NCBI GenBank assembly: GCA_017882615.1
Contig: JADGPD010000004.1
Coordinates: 17,499 to 81,498, forward strand
Length of the DNA stretch: 64,000 bases
Direction: 5' to 3'
Source: Thermoleophilia bacterium
Lineage (GTDB): Bacteria; Actinomycetota; Thermoleophilia; Gaiellales; Gaiellaceae
Shown piece by piece: positions 52,174-58,872 of the stretch (positions are counted from its first letter, which is position 1; every line of letters starts with the position of its first letter). Both the position numbers and the translations under genes were made by a program. A model generated the notes under the pieces. It was not told the origin of the DNA and made no database searches. It was given only the letters and a program-made list of their open reading frames with translations.

Positions 52174-53196
52174 CTAGGCGCTTCCGAGCAGGCGCACCTC
52201 TTCGCGGCGTTCGCGGGCGAAGAAGTGGATGCTGTCGATGAAACGCACCCAGTTGCAGCGTGTGCACATGACGAGCGTGTGAGTACGCGCGCTGTCGGCG
52301 AGAAAACGGACGCCGCGCAGGAGGTCGCCGCCGGAGACGCCGGTCGCGGCGAAGATGATCTCGCCCGGCACCAGGTCGGTGGTGCTGAAGATGCGCTCGA
52401 TGTCGTCGATGCCGGTCGCCTTGGCCTGCTCGATCTCGCGCCTGGATACGGGCCAGAGCTGAGCCTGGAGCTCGCCGCCCAGGCAGCGAAGAGCCGCCGC
52501 GGTCAGTACGGCTTGGCGAGTTCCGCCGATGCCGATCGCCAGGTGATCGTTGGTGCCTCGGATCGCGGCTGAGATCGAGGCCGTCACGTCTCCATCCGAG
52601 ATCAACTTGATACGTGCACCCGCATGCCTGATCTCATCGATCAGATCGTGGTGGCGCGGACGGTCGAGCACGATCGTGGTGATGTCGTTGGCGTTACGCC
52701 CGAAAGCCTTGGCGATCGCCACGATGTTCTCGCCGACGGGCCTTCGCAGATCGATCTGGCCACGGGCGCGCGGCCCAACCGCCATGCGCCTCATGTACAT
52801 GTCGGGAAGTGTCACGAACGCGCCCGGCTCGCCAACGGCGATCATCGACATTGCGCCTGGGCCTCCGCGGGCCACGACCTCGCGCCCTTCTAGCGGATCC
52901 AGAGCCAGATCGACCGGCGTTCCGCCCGCGCCGATCTGCTGCCCGGCGGCGAGCCCTCCCTCGTCGGACGCGCCAACGACGATGCGCCCGTCAATCGGGA
53001 GACTGCCGAGCGTGTTCTGCATCGCGGCGAAAGCGGCCTCCTCGGCTCCATCGCGATCGGCGCGGCCCAACCAGCGGGCGCTGGCCAGCGCGGCCGCATC
53101 GGTGGCCCGGGCGTAGTGGGCGCAGATACAGATCGACCCGGGCGGCTCCGGAACGGGAGCTTCCTTCTTCTTCCTCGCTGCCTTCGAAGAGCTCAT
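52174..53196 (-). CDS. GlpX-like fructose-1,6-bisphosphatase-family protein with altered metal site
   Basis: A 340-aa member of the class II fructose-1,6-bisphosphatase (GlpX) fold. Conserved: ATDAAALASARWLGRADRDGAEEAA, DLALDPLEG (metal Asp/Glu), PDMYMRRMAVGP, DGDVTASI and the C-terminal ATGVSGGDLLRGVRF. Altered: the GEGExDEAP block is shortened to GASDEGG, losing an expected metal-site Glu, and the late GGAPEGV motif reads GGTRQAV (about residue 220), Gln replacing a ligand Glu. A Lys/Pro-rich 20-residue N-terminal extension is present. Last of four overlapping genes with the 2-phosphoglycerate kinase and cDPG synthetase homologues, so its substrate may not be fructose-1,6-bisphosphate. Confidence 0.85.
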   Translation of the reverse strand: MSSSKAARKKKEAPVPEPPGSICICAHYARATDAAALASARWLGRADRDGAEEAAFAAMQNTLGSLPIDGRIVVGASDEGGLAAGQQIGAGGTPVDLALDPLEGREVVARGGPGAMSMIAVGEPGAFVTLPDMYMRRMAVGPRARGQIDLRRPVGENIVAIAKAFGRNANDITTIVLDRPRHHDLIDEIRHAGARIKLISDGDVTASISAAIRGTNDHLAIGIGGTRQAVLTAAALRCLGGELQAQLWPVSRREIEQAKATGIDDIERIFSTTDLVPGEIIFAATGVSGGDLLRGVRFLADSARTHTLVMCTRCNWVRFIDSIHFFARERREEVRLLGSA

Positions 53197-54101
53197 TTCA
53201 CCCCTTGTACGCGTTCAGCGCCCTCTAGCACCAGTTCGATCACCGCGCCGACAGTGCGATCGACGTTTTCATTCTCTATCACCGGCACGCTGGATTTGCG
53301 AGCGCGCTTGAGCAGGAAGTCTTGAACCTGGCGGATCTCGCCGAGGCTGTGTAAATACTTCTCCACGGGTCGGACGCCCTCGGTGGCGAGGTCGCGCACG
53401 AAGAAGTTAGAGGCATGAACCTCCTCGTTGTACACCGCGAGCTGGCATTGGATGATCAGCGCTCCCTCGATCTCGAGCGGCAGCATGCCCGGCACTAGGT
53501 GCACTCCCTCCAGCACCATCGACCAACCCTCCTCGAGCGCGCGCTCGATCGAGGCGCGCACACCTACGAGCACGTTCTTCGTCTGCTGGAGAAAACCGCG
53601 AATCAACGGATCGCCCTCCTCGCGCTCAGCCTCGGGTAGTGCTTCCCAGGCCTTGAAGCTGGAGTAGTGAATCGTGGGCATGAACTCCTCGGAGAAGAAC
53701 GCGCGAATCGTCTGGCGGATGAAATCGGTCGAGGAGAGACGAGTGATGCCCAGCCGGTGCGCGACCTCCGCGGCGATCGTCGTCTTGCCGGTGCCGGTGG
53801 CGCCGCCGATGAGGACGATCAACGGCATGTCGAGCTGATCGAGATCGTGATAGCGGCGTAGGCGCTCGACCGCCTCGTGGCCTTCGACCGGGCCGAGCGT
53901 CTCGATCGCCAGCTCGTGCAGGCGCTCGAGCTCGACAACGCGCTCGTCCCGCTTGGCCAGGTCGATCTCCACCTGCCGCGCCAGCTCGTAGGCGCGCACG
54001 CCGCCGACTCCAACAGCGATCAGGGCTCGCGCCATCAGGCCCTTCGAGTAGGGCAGGTTCTCGTCGCCCAGCGGGAAGGGATTGTGGCGATGCTGGGTCA
54101 C
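53193..54101 (-). CDS. 2-phosphoglycerate kinase homologue
   Basis: A 302-aa protein matching archaeal 2-phosphoglycerate kinase, which makes 2,3-diphosphoglycerate from 2-phosphoglycerate and ATP. The N-terminal part (about residues 8-95) resembles an ATP-cone (LPYSKGLMARALIAVGVGGVRAYELA). The P-loop kinase domain follows, with LIGGATGTGKTT (about 97-108), STDFIRQTIR and the MVLEGVHLVPGM segment. It overlaps both neighbours by 4 bp, between the cDPG synthetase and GlpX-like genes, which supports the assignment. Other P-loop kinases of similar size lack the ATP-cone-like start. Confidence 0.85.
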   Translation of the reverse strand: MTQHRHNPFPLGDENLPYSKGLMARALIAVGVGGVRAYELARQVEIDLAKRDERVVELERLHELAIETLGPVEGHEAVERLRRYHDLDQLDMPLIVLIGGATGTGKTTIAAEVAHRLGITRLSSTDFIRQTIRAFFSEEFMPTIHYSSFKAWEALPEAEREEGDPLIRGFLQQTKNVLVGVRASIERALEEGWSMVLEGVHLVPGMLPLEIEGALIIQCQLAVYNEEVHASNFFVRDLATEGVRPVEKYLHSLGEIRQVQDFLLKRARKSSVPVIENENVDRTVGAVIELVLEGAERVQGVK

Positions 54102-55387
54102 GCGACGCTCGCCTTCGCGCGTGCCTGCTGCGCCAGCTCGAGCAGCGCAGGCTCGAGCCCGGGCTCACCCTCCAGCGGCACCAGCTCGTTGTCGATCAGG
54201 CCGACCTCGCATCCGCGCGCCACCGCTTCCTCGATCACAACGTCAACCGCGGCCGCCTTCAGCTCGACCAGGAAAACCTCGGCGTCGATCTGCGCCAGCT
54301 CTTTGGCCAGCTCCTGGCGGCGGGCGAGGCTGCCCGAGACGTGAACCACGTCGGCGCCGTGGGCGCGCTCGAAGTGCTCGCCGAGTTGGCGGAGCGCCCG
54401 TTTCGGCGCCGTGGTGAAGAGCGCCACCTTCTTCCCGGCGACCGGTGTAAGCGGACGGGGGCGCATCGACGTGGCGATCAGCTGCAGGTCGGGTCGCAGC
54501 GCCGCCACCCGGCGCCTGAGCTGGTCGAGCCGCTCGCCCGGTTCGGCAAAGCTCAGCACGATCAGATCGGAGATGAGGATGCGATAGGCGTTCAGATAAC
54601 CGCAGGCCAGCTCCGCATCCTGATGAGCGCTCACGACGAGCACCCGCCGGTCGCTGGCGATCGGCGGCAGCGCGGCGCCGCTTCCTTCGAAGATCACCAG
54701 ATCGGGCCGGCGTTCGAGCGCCAGCTCGGCCGCCTGTGCCACGTTCGAATAGCCGACCGCTCCCGCCAGACCGCCACCGCAGCGGCGCGCTCCGATGCTG
54801 GTGATCCCAGCCAGAAGGGCGTCCTCGAGATAGTCCGATGCCGCGTGAAGTCCCGAGCGAGCAAGCTCGAGCAGCTCCTCGACGCTCGGCGGCGTCTCGC
54901 GCAGCTCCGGCTCGGGCGGCCCGCCCCGCCCCATCGCCACGACCACGACCTCGAACTGCTGCGCGCAAGAGCGGGCGAGCTGTATCGCCAGCGCCGTCTT
55001 TCCCACTCGCTTGCCGGTACCGATCACGCTCAGACTGGGGAGCGCGAAGGGCTCGAGCGCGGGCGGATCGAAACGGAAATCCGCCCCTGTATAGGGCAGC
55101 CCTAGCGCCAGCACTCGGCTCGCGGTAGCGAGACGCTCGCGCGGGCCCAATACGGGCTCGTCGGAGAGGTCGACGACGATCTCGGGCGCGTAGGTTTCGA
55201 TTCCCTGTCCGATTGAGGCGGCGAGCGGAACGCCGTACAGCTCTTCGCCCTGCGCCGGCGAGCGAAGCTTCTCCCCGCCGCCCACGTTGACGCAGCAGAC
55301 GAACTCGTACGGTAAGGCCTTCAGCGCGTCGCGCACGACCGGCGGATAGTGCTCGCCGTCGATCAGCGCCAGCGCTGCCGGCTTCAT
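54098..55387 (-). CDS. cyclic 2,3-diphosphoglycerate synthetase homologue
   Basis: A 429-aa protein matching archaeal cyclic 2,3-diphosphoglycerate synthetase, which closes the intramolecular pyrophosphate bond of 2,3-diphosphoglycerate using ATP. Key features are LALIDGEHYPPVVRDAL at the start, the P-loop VIGTGKRVGKTALA (about residues 120-133), VVVAMGRGGPPEPE, GARRCGGGLAGAVGYSN and VIFEGSGAALPPI. The ATG at 55387 overlaps the upstream stop as ATGA, with the conserved start region directly after it, so longer in-frame starts are rejected. cDPG is known as a thermoprotectant and phosphate store in methanogens. Confidence 0.85.
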   Translation of the reverse strand: MKPAALALIDGEHYPPVVRDALKALPYEFVCCVNVGGGEKLRSPAQGEELYGVPLAASIGQGIETYAPEIVVDLSDEPVLGPRERLATASRVLALGLPYTGADFRFDPPALEPFALPSLSVIGTGKRVGKTALAIQLARSCAQQFEVVVVAMGRGGPPEPELRETPPSVEELLELARSGLHAASDYLEDALLAGITSIGARRCGGGLAGAVGYSNVAQAAELALERRPDLVIFEGSGAALPPIASDRRVLVVSAHQDAELACGYLNAYRILISDLIVLSFAEPGERLDQLRRRVAALRPDLQLIATSMRPRPLTPVAGKKVALFTTAPKRALRQLGEHFERAHGADVVHVSGSLARRQELAKELAQIDAEVFLVELKAAAVDVVIEEAVARGCEVGLIDNELVPLEGEPGLEPALLELAQQARAKASVA

Positions 55388-56190
55388 CGAGTGGTGACCT
55401 CGTGCTCGATCGACGTCGTGTATTTGCGGAAGTCGAGCGTATCGGTGTCGAACTCGATGATTCGCTCGGTTCCGTGGAAGGGGTAATGCCGGTCTACCTC
55501 GATCTTCTTCCCGCTGAACTCGATCACGTTGTAACAGGGCCTGGTGTTTCCGCGCAGTCGCAGTGACGAGACCGTTCCCGCGTTGACGACGAACAGGCTC
55601 TCGAGCTTCCAGGCGTAGGGAACGTGCTTGTGACCGGTCAGGACGAGATTTACGCCCGCACGTTGCAGGCACTCGAGCGTGTCGCCGGCGTCGTGCACGA
55701 TGTTGCGCTCGCGGCCCGTGCCGGGCACCGGGAGCAGGTGGTGGTGCAGGACGAAGACGCGCAGCGAGGCCGGGCGCGCGAACTGCTCCTCGATCCAGCG
55801 GTAGCGGCCGCGCCCGATCTGCCCGTAGTCGAGGTCCGGCGCGGTGGAGTCGATCGCGACGATGCTGACCGGGCCCTTGTGCAAGACCGAGTTGCGCTCG
55901 CCGAAAAGCTGCTCGAAATGAACGTAGCCGACGTTGCGCGCGTCATGGTTGCCCGGGATGACGACCATGCTCGGGCACTCGATGCGATCGAGGTAGGCCC
56001 GCGCCTGGGCGTACTCGCCCTTGAAGCCGAAAGAGGTCAGATCGCCGGAGCAGACGACCACGTCGGGTGCGAGATCATTCACCTCCGAAATGGCGCGTTC
56101 CAACAGGTTGGGCACGAAGTGAGGTCCGCCGCAGTGAAGATCGGAAATCTGGGCGATCCTGAAAACGCGACCGTCGCTCCGGCCCGGCAT
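55384..56190 (-). CDS. metallophosphoesterase, first gene of the cDPG-type operon
   Basis: A 268-aa calcineurin-like phosphoesterase with all metal motifs: DLHCGG (DxH, residue 16), VVCSGDLTSFG (GD), VIPGNHDARN (GNHD), VLHHHLLP and LTGHKHVPYAW (GHxH). It is close in layout to cyclic-nucleotide phosphodiesterases (CpdA) and related enzymes, without a signal peptide. The ATG at 56190 is supported by TACACT 6 nt upstream; longer frames are unconserved. It overlaps the cDPG synthetase start by 4 bp. A phosphodiesterase acting on the cyclic pyrophosphate or its product is an attractive but untested role. Confidence 0.88.
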   Translation of the reverse strand: MPGRSDGRVFRIAQISDLHCGGPHFVPNLLERAISEVNDLAPDVVVCSGDLTSFGFKGEYAQARAYLDRIECPSMVVIPGNHDARNVGYVHFEQLFGERNSVLHKGPVSIVAIDSTAPDLDYGQIGRGRYRWIEEQFARPASLRVFVLHHHLLPVPGTGRERNIVHDAGDTLECLQRAGVNLVLTGHKHVPYAWKLESLFVVNAGTVSSLRLRGNTRPCYNVIEFSGKKIEVDRHYPFHGTERIIEFDTDTLDFRKYTTSIEHEVTTR

Positions 56191-56196
56191 GGCAGA

Positions 56197-56202
56197 AGTG
56201 TA
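56197..56202 (-). promoter_or_regulatory. putative -10 box (TACACT) of the cDPG-type operon
   Basis: TACACT lies 6 nt before the ATG at 56190. The same hexamer with the same spacing precedes the rsh gene (63466), hinting at shared control of the two units. Confidence 0.5.
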
Positions 56203-56283
56203 TGCCGCGCGGAGCGGTTCCGGAAACTTCCACTTCGCCCGAGCCCGTCCCGGGTGGCGCTCGGATGCGTCCGACCCTATTGC

Positions 56284-56289
56284 TACTCT
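56284..56289 (+). promoter_or_regulatory. putative -10 box (TACTCT) of the small nuclease-like gene
   Basis: TANNNT hexamer 9 nt before the ATG at 56299, divergent from the cDPG-type operon promoter about 80 bp away. Confidence 0.4.
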
Positions 56290-56298
56290 AGTTTGTAG

Positions 56299-56667
56299 AT
56301 GGGCTTCGAAAGCGTCGATTTCCAGGCAGATCGCGGTTCGAAAACCCCCAGGTTCGCGAACCAGGCCGAGGCCGAATGTGCGCGTATCCTCGACTATTAT
56401 CGAATCTCCTGGGAGTACGAGCCCACCTCTTTCGTGCTCGAGCGCGACGACGAAGGGCGCATCAGCGAGGCGTTCACGCCCGACTTCTACCTCCCCGAGC
56501 AAGATCTCTACCTCGAGATCACCGTCATGAAGCAGTCGTTAGTGACGCGTAAGAACCGCAAGCTGCGCAAGTTGCGAGCGCTCTACCCGGGAGTCCGCGT
56601 CAAGCTCTTCTACCGGCGCGACGTTCAGCGCCTGGCTGAGCGCTACCGCCTCGATCTGGCCTCCTGA
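56299..56667 (+). CDS. small PD-(D/E)XK nuclease-like protein (122 aa)
   Basis: Not firmly assigned. The middle of the protein, SFVLERDDEGRISEAFTPDFYLPEQDLYLEITVMKQ, has the pattern of a minimal PD-(D/E)XK nuclease core (PDF...YLEIT, with the Glu two residues before the T), similar to proteins of the Vsr/DUF559-like group. The C-terminal KNRKLRKLRALYPGVRVKLFYRRDVQRL is very basic and could bind nucleic acid. It is a single-domain protein with no partner gene. It precedes hpt by about 170 bp. A holdase or nucleotide-binding alternative cannot be excluded. Confidence 0.7.
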   Translation: MGFESVDFQADRGSKTPRFANQAEAECARILDYYRISWEYEPTSFVLERDDEGRISEAFTPDFYLPEQDLYLEITVMKQSLVTRKNRKLRKLRALYPGVRVKLFYRRDVQRLAERYRLDLAS

Positions 56668-56838
56668 CGCTCGTCCGAGTAGCCGCGGCGCATCTGCTAG
56701 TTGGCGGGTTTTTCGTGATCATGGTCCCCGGAGCCGGCTCAGATCGGGAAGGATGTCGGGATAGAGGAGCGAGAGACGACGGCTGAGAGCTCGAGCATCG
56801 GTGAGATCTACCTGCGGCGGGAGGAGATCGCCGGCCGC

Positions 56839-57342
56839 GTGCGTGAGCTCGGAGCCGAGATCGCACGCGACTATCAGGGCAGGGAGCCAATTCTCGTCGC
56901 CCCGCTCAAGGCGAGTACCGTCTTCCTCGCCGATCTCTCGCGCGCGCTGACCATCCCGCACACGATCGATTTCGTCGAGCTCGCCGGATTCAACTCCGCG
57001 GCCGTCGGCGGACAGCAGCGAATCCGTCTGCTCAAGGATCTGGATATCGACATCACGGGCCGCGACCTGATCGTGATCGAGGACGTGGTCGATACCGGGC
57101 TCACTCTCAACTACCTGACGCGGGTCTTCGCGCTGCGCGCGCCCTCCTCGATCACCATCGCGACGCTGTTCGACCGCCCCTACCGGCGCCTCGTCGACGA
57201 CCTACCGGTTCGCTACGTCGGTTTCACCGTTCCGGACGAGCTCTTCATCGGGTACGGCTTCGACCTCGATGAGCACTTCCGCAACCTCCCCGACATACAC
57301 CTCACGAGAGGTAGCTCAGCGGATCGTTCGGCACCCCGTTGA
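56839..57342 (+). CDS. hpt: hypoxanthine-guanine phosphoribosyltransferase (N-terminus uncertain)
   Basis: A purine-salvage enzyme that joins PRPP to hypoxanthine or guanine. The PRPP-binding loop VIEDVVDTGLTLNYL (about residue 75), the KDLDIDITGRDL segment, YVGFTVPDELFIGYGFDLDE and LRRxPD-like regions agree. The annotated GTG at 56839 is the first usual start codon, but the same frame stays open back to 56719 and encodes GEIYLRREEIAGR just before it, which matches the normal N-terminal helix of this family. So the true protein probably begins earlier with an unusual start codon. A GAGGAG ribosome-site-like run is at 56765-56770. The 3' end overlaps the convergent M23 gene by 41 bp. Confidence 0.88.
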   Translation: MRELGAEIARDYQGREPILVAPLKASTVFLADLSRALTIPHTIDFVELAGFNSAAVGGQQRIRLLKDLDIDITGRDLIVIEDVVDTGLTLNYLTRVFALRAPSSITIATLFDRPYRRLVDDLPVRYVGFTVPDELFIGYGFDLDEHFRNLPDIHLTRGSSADRSAPR

Positions 57343-58453
57343 CTCGCACCTCGAAGTGCACGTGCGGGCCGGTGGAGTGCCCGGTCGAGCCCACGTAGCC
57401 GATCAGCTGGCCGCGAGACACGGTCTGCCCGCTCGAGACCGCGAAGCGCGACTGGTGCCCGTAGGCCGTAGCAAGCCCGTTTCCGTGATCGATCAGCGTG
57501 AGATTGCCGTAGCCGCCTTCCCAACCCGCGTAGTTCACCGTCCCCCCCGCGGCGGCGTAGATCGGGGTTCCCTGCGGGGCGCCGATGTCGATGCCTTCGT
57601 GCATTCGCCCCCAGCGCATCCCGAACGGACTGGTGAGCACGCCCTGGACCGGCCAGATGAGTCCGGCCGCCGACGGAGCCGAAGTGGAATGGGAGCCGCC
57701 GCTGCGCAGGCGAGAGGCGATGTCGGCGCTACCGGCCTGAAGCGCCGCGATGTCGGCCAGCCACTTCTCTTTCGACTCGCGCACGCTCGCCAGCGTCTCC
57801 TGCTTGGTTTCCCGCTCCGTGCTTAGGCGCTCACGGCTGGAGCTCAAACGGTCACGAGTCGTGAGCACGCGCGAGGCCTTGAGCTCCACCGCGTGCGTCT
57901 CGTCGGCGACGCGCACGAGCAGGCGATGAGTTCGGTTTCGAAGCTCTGTCCAGCGACGCTTGATCTTCACCGCCCGCTCGGCGACGTGCCGATCGCGAGA
58001 CGAGACGGCGTTCAGATACTCGAGCCGGTCGATGGCGTTCGTGATGCTCTCCGAGGCGAGCATCACGGCGACCGTGTCGGGCTGGTCGCTCTCGTAGACG
58101 GCGACTAGGCGCTGGGAAAGCTGGTGCTGCGCGTAGTCGTACTGCCGTTGGGCCAGTGCCAGTAGCCGCGATTGCCGATCGTACTCCGCCCGCACCTTGC
58201 CCAGGCGCTGCTCGTGCGCACTGACCTCGACCTGAAGCCGGGCCAGATTCGCCTCCGCGCTAGCGACGCTGCTGCGCAAGGAGTGAATGCGCTCGTTCAT
58301 CGAGGCGATGCTCGAAGTTAGAACGCCTTCTTGCTTGTTGGCCTGATTGACCTTCTCCTGCAGCTTCGAGAGGTTGTCGCCGCTCGGCTGCGCAGAGGCA
58401 GACGTCGCGAGCACGAGCAGACAGATCGCCGCGAATGCGATGCGTCGAATCAT
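57302..58453 (-). CDS. secreted M23 peptidase with coiled coil (EnvC/LytM-like)
   Basis: A 383-aa exported protein with a signal peptide (IRRIAFAAICLLVLATSASA, cleavage near residue 23), a long coiled coil (about 30-245) and a C-terminal LytM/M23 domain (about 275-383). Zinc ligands are H and D in GRMHEGIDIGAPQG and the HxH in TGPHVHFEVRV, with YGHQSRFAV between. All zinc ligands appear intact, so it may cut peptidoglycan itself or, as in EnvC, activate amidases. An upstream in-frame start at 58519 lies before the signal peptide and is not used. Confidence 0.92.
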   Translation of the reverse strand: MIRRIAFAAICLLVLATSASAQPSGDNLSKLQEKVNQANKQEGVLTSSIASMNERIHSLRSSVASAEANLARLQVEVSAHEQRLGKVRAEYDRQSRLLALAQRQYDYAQHQLSQRLVAVYESDQPDTVAVMLASESITNAIDRLEYLNAVSSRDRHVAERAVKIKRRWTELRNRTHRLLVRVADETHAVELKASRVLTTRDRLSSSRERLSTERETKQETLASVRESKEKWLADIAALQAGSADIASRLRSGGSHSTSAPSAAGLIWPVQGVLTSPFGMRWGRMHEGIDIGAPQGTPIYAAAGGTVNYAGWEGGYGNLTLIDHGNGLATAYGHQSRFAVSSGQTVSRGQLIGYVGSTGHSTGPHVHFEVRVNGVPNDPLSYLS

Positions 58454-58555
58454 CGAATCGATCTTTCGGCGGCGGACCTCGAACTCCCTCCCCTTTCGCC
58501 CGCACGTACTCGGCGCCAAGCGAAAGCGGCGGATCTCCGGCGGCGGCGAGCGAAG

Positions 58556-58783
58556 CTAGGCGGCGCGGCGATCGGGCACTCGGTAACCGTGGTCGGCGCA
58601 GAGCCGACCTGGGGCATCCTCGGTCAGGGCGTCGCAGTAGCCCTTGCCGTAGGCGGCACGCATAAAGGCCGCAACGACCTCCAGATTCCACTCCTCGATC
58701 TCGAGTGTCTCCTTCCACAGGTCGGAGAGCCTCGTGTCGATGTCCAGCTCGAGCAGCTCGATCCTAGAAGGAGCCCTTTCCAT
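58556..58783 (-). CDS. small hypothetical protein (75 aa)
   Basis: Not recognised. The protein starts MERAPSRIELLELDIDTRLSDLWK and contains EEWNLEVVAAFMRAAYGKGYCDALTEDAP. It is acidic and helical with two cysteines, and no membrane segment. The gene looks real because TAGGCT lies 7 nt before its ATG, the same box and spacing as the sugar kinase gene at 30170. It is divergent from the phosphohexomutase gene with 90 bp between starts and 102 bp from the M23 gene. Confidence 0.6.
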   Translation of the reverse strand: MERAPSRIELLELDIDTRLSDLWKETLEIEEWNLEVVAAFMRAAYGKGYCDALTEDAPGRLCADHGYRVPDRRAA

Positions 58784-58790
58784 GGCCTCA

Positions 58791-58796
58791 AGCCTA
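58791..58796 (-). promoter_or_regulatory. putative -10 box (TAGGCT) of the 75-aa gene
   Basis: TAGGCT 7 nt upstream of the ATG at 58783. Confidence 0.4.
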
Positions 58797-58859
58797 GGAG
58801 TAGCTTCGGACGACGCACCATCGCGGAAGGCAACCGACGTCCCGGGGGCCGGTCGTCGC

Positions 58860-58865
58860 TAGCAT
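58860..58865 (+). promoter_or_regulatory. putative -10 box (TAGCAT) of the phosphohexomutase gene
   Basis: TAGCAT 7 nt before the ATG at 58873; the same hexamer precedes gcvT. No -35 consensus is seen. Confidence 0.45.
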
Positions 58866-58872
58866 CCAGGTC

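Noticed and set aside
56715..56786. GTG/ATG at 56715/56721 as the hpt start
   Set aside because: Both are in a different frame from hpt and reach a stop at about 56784-56786, 50 bp before the conserved region.
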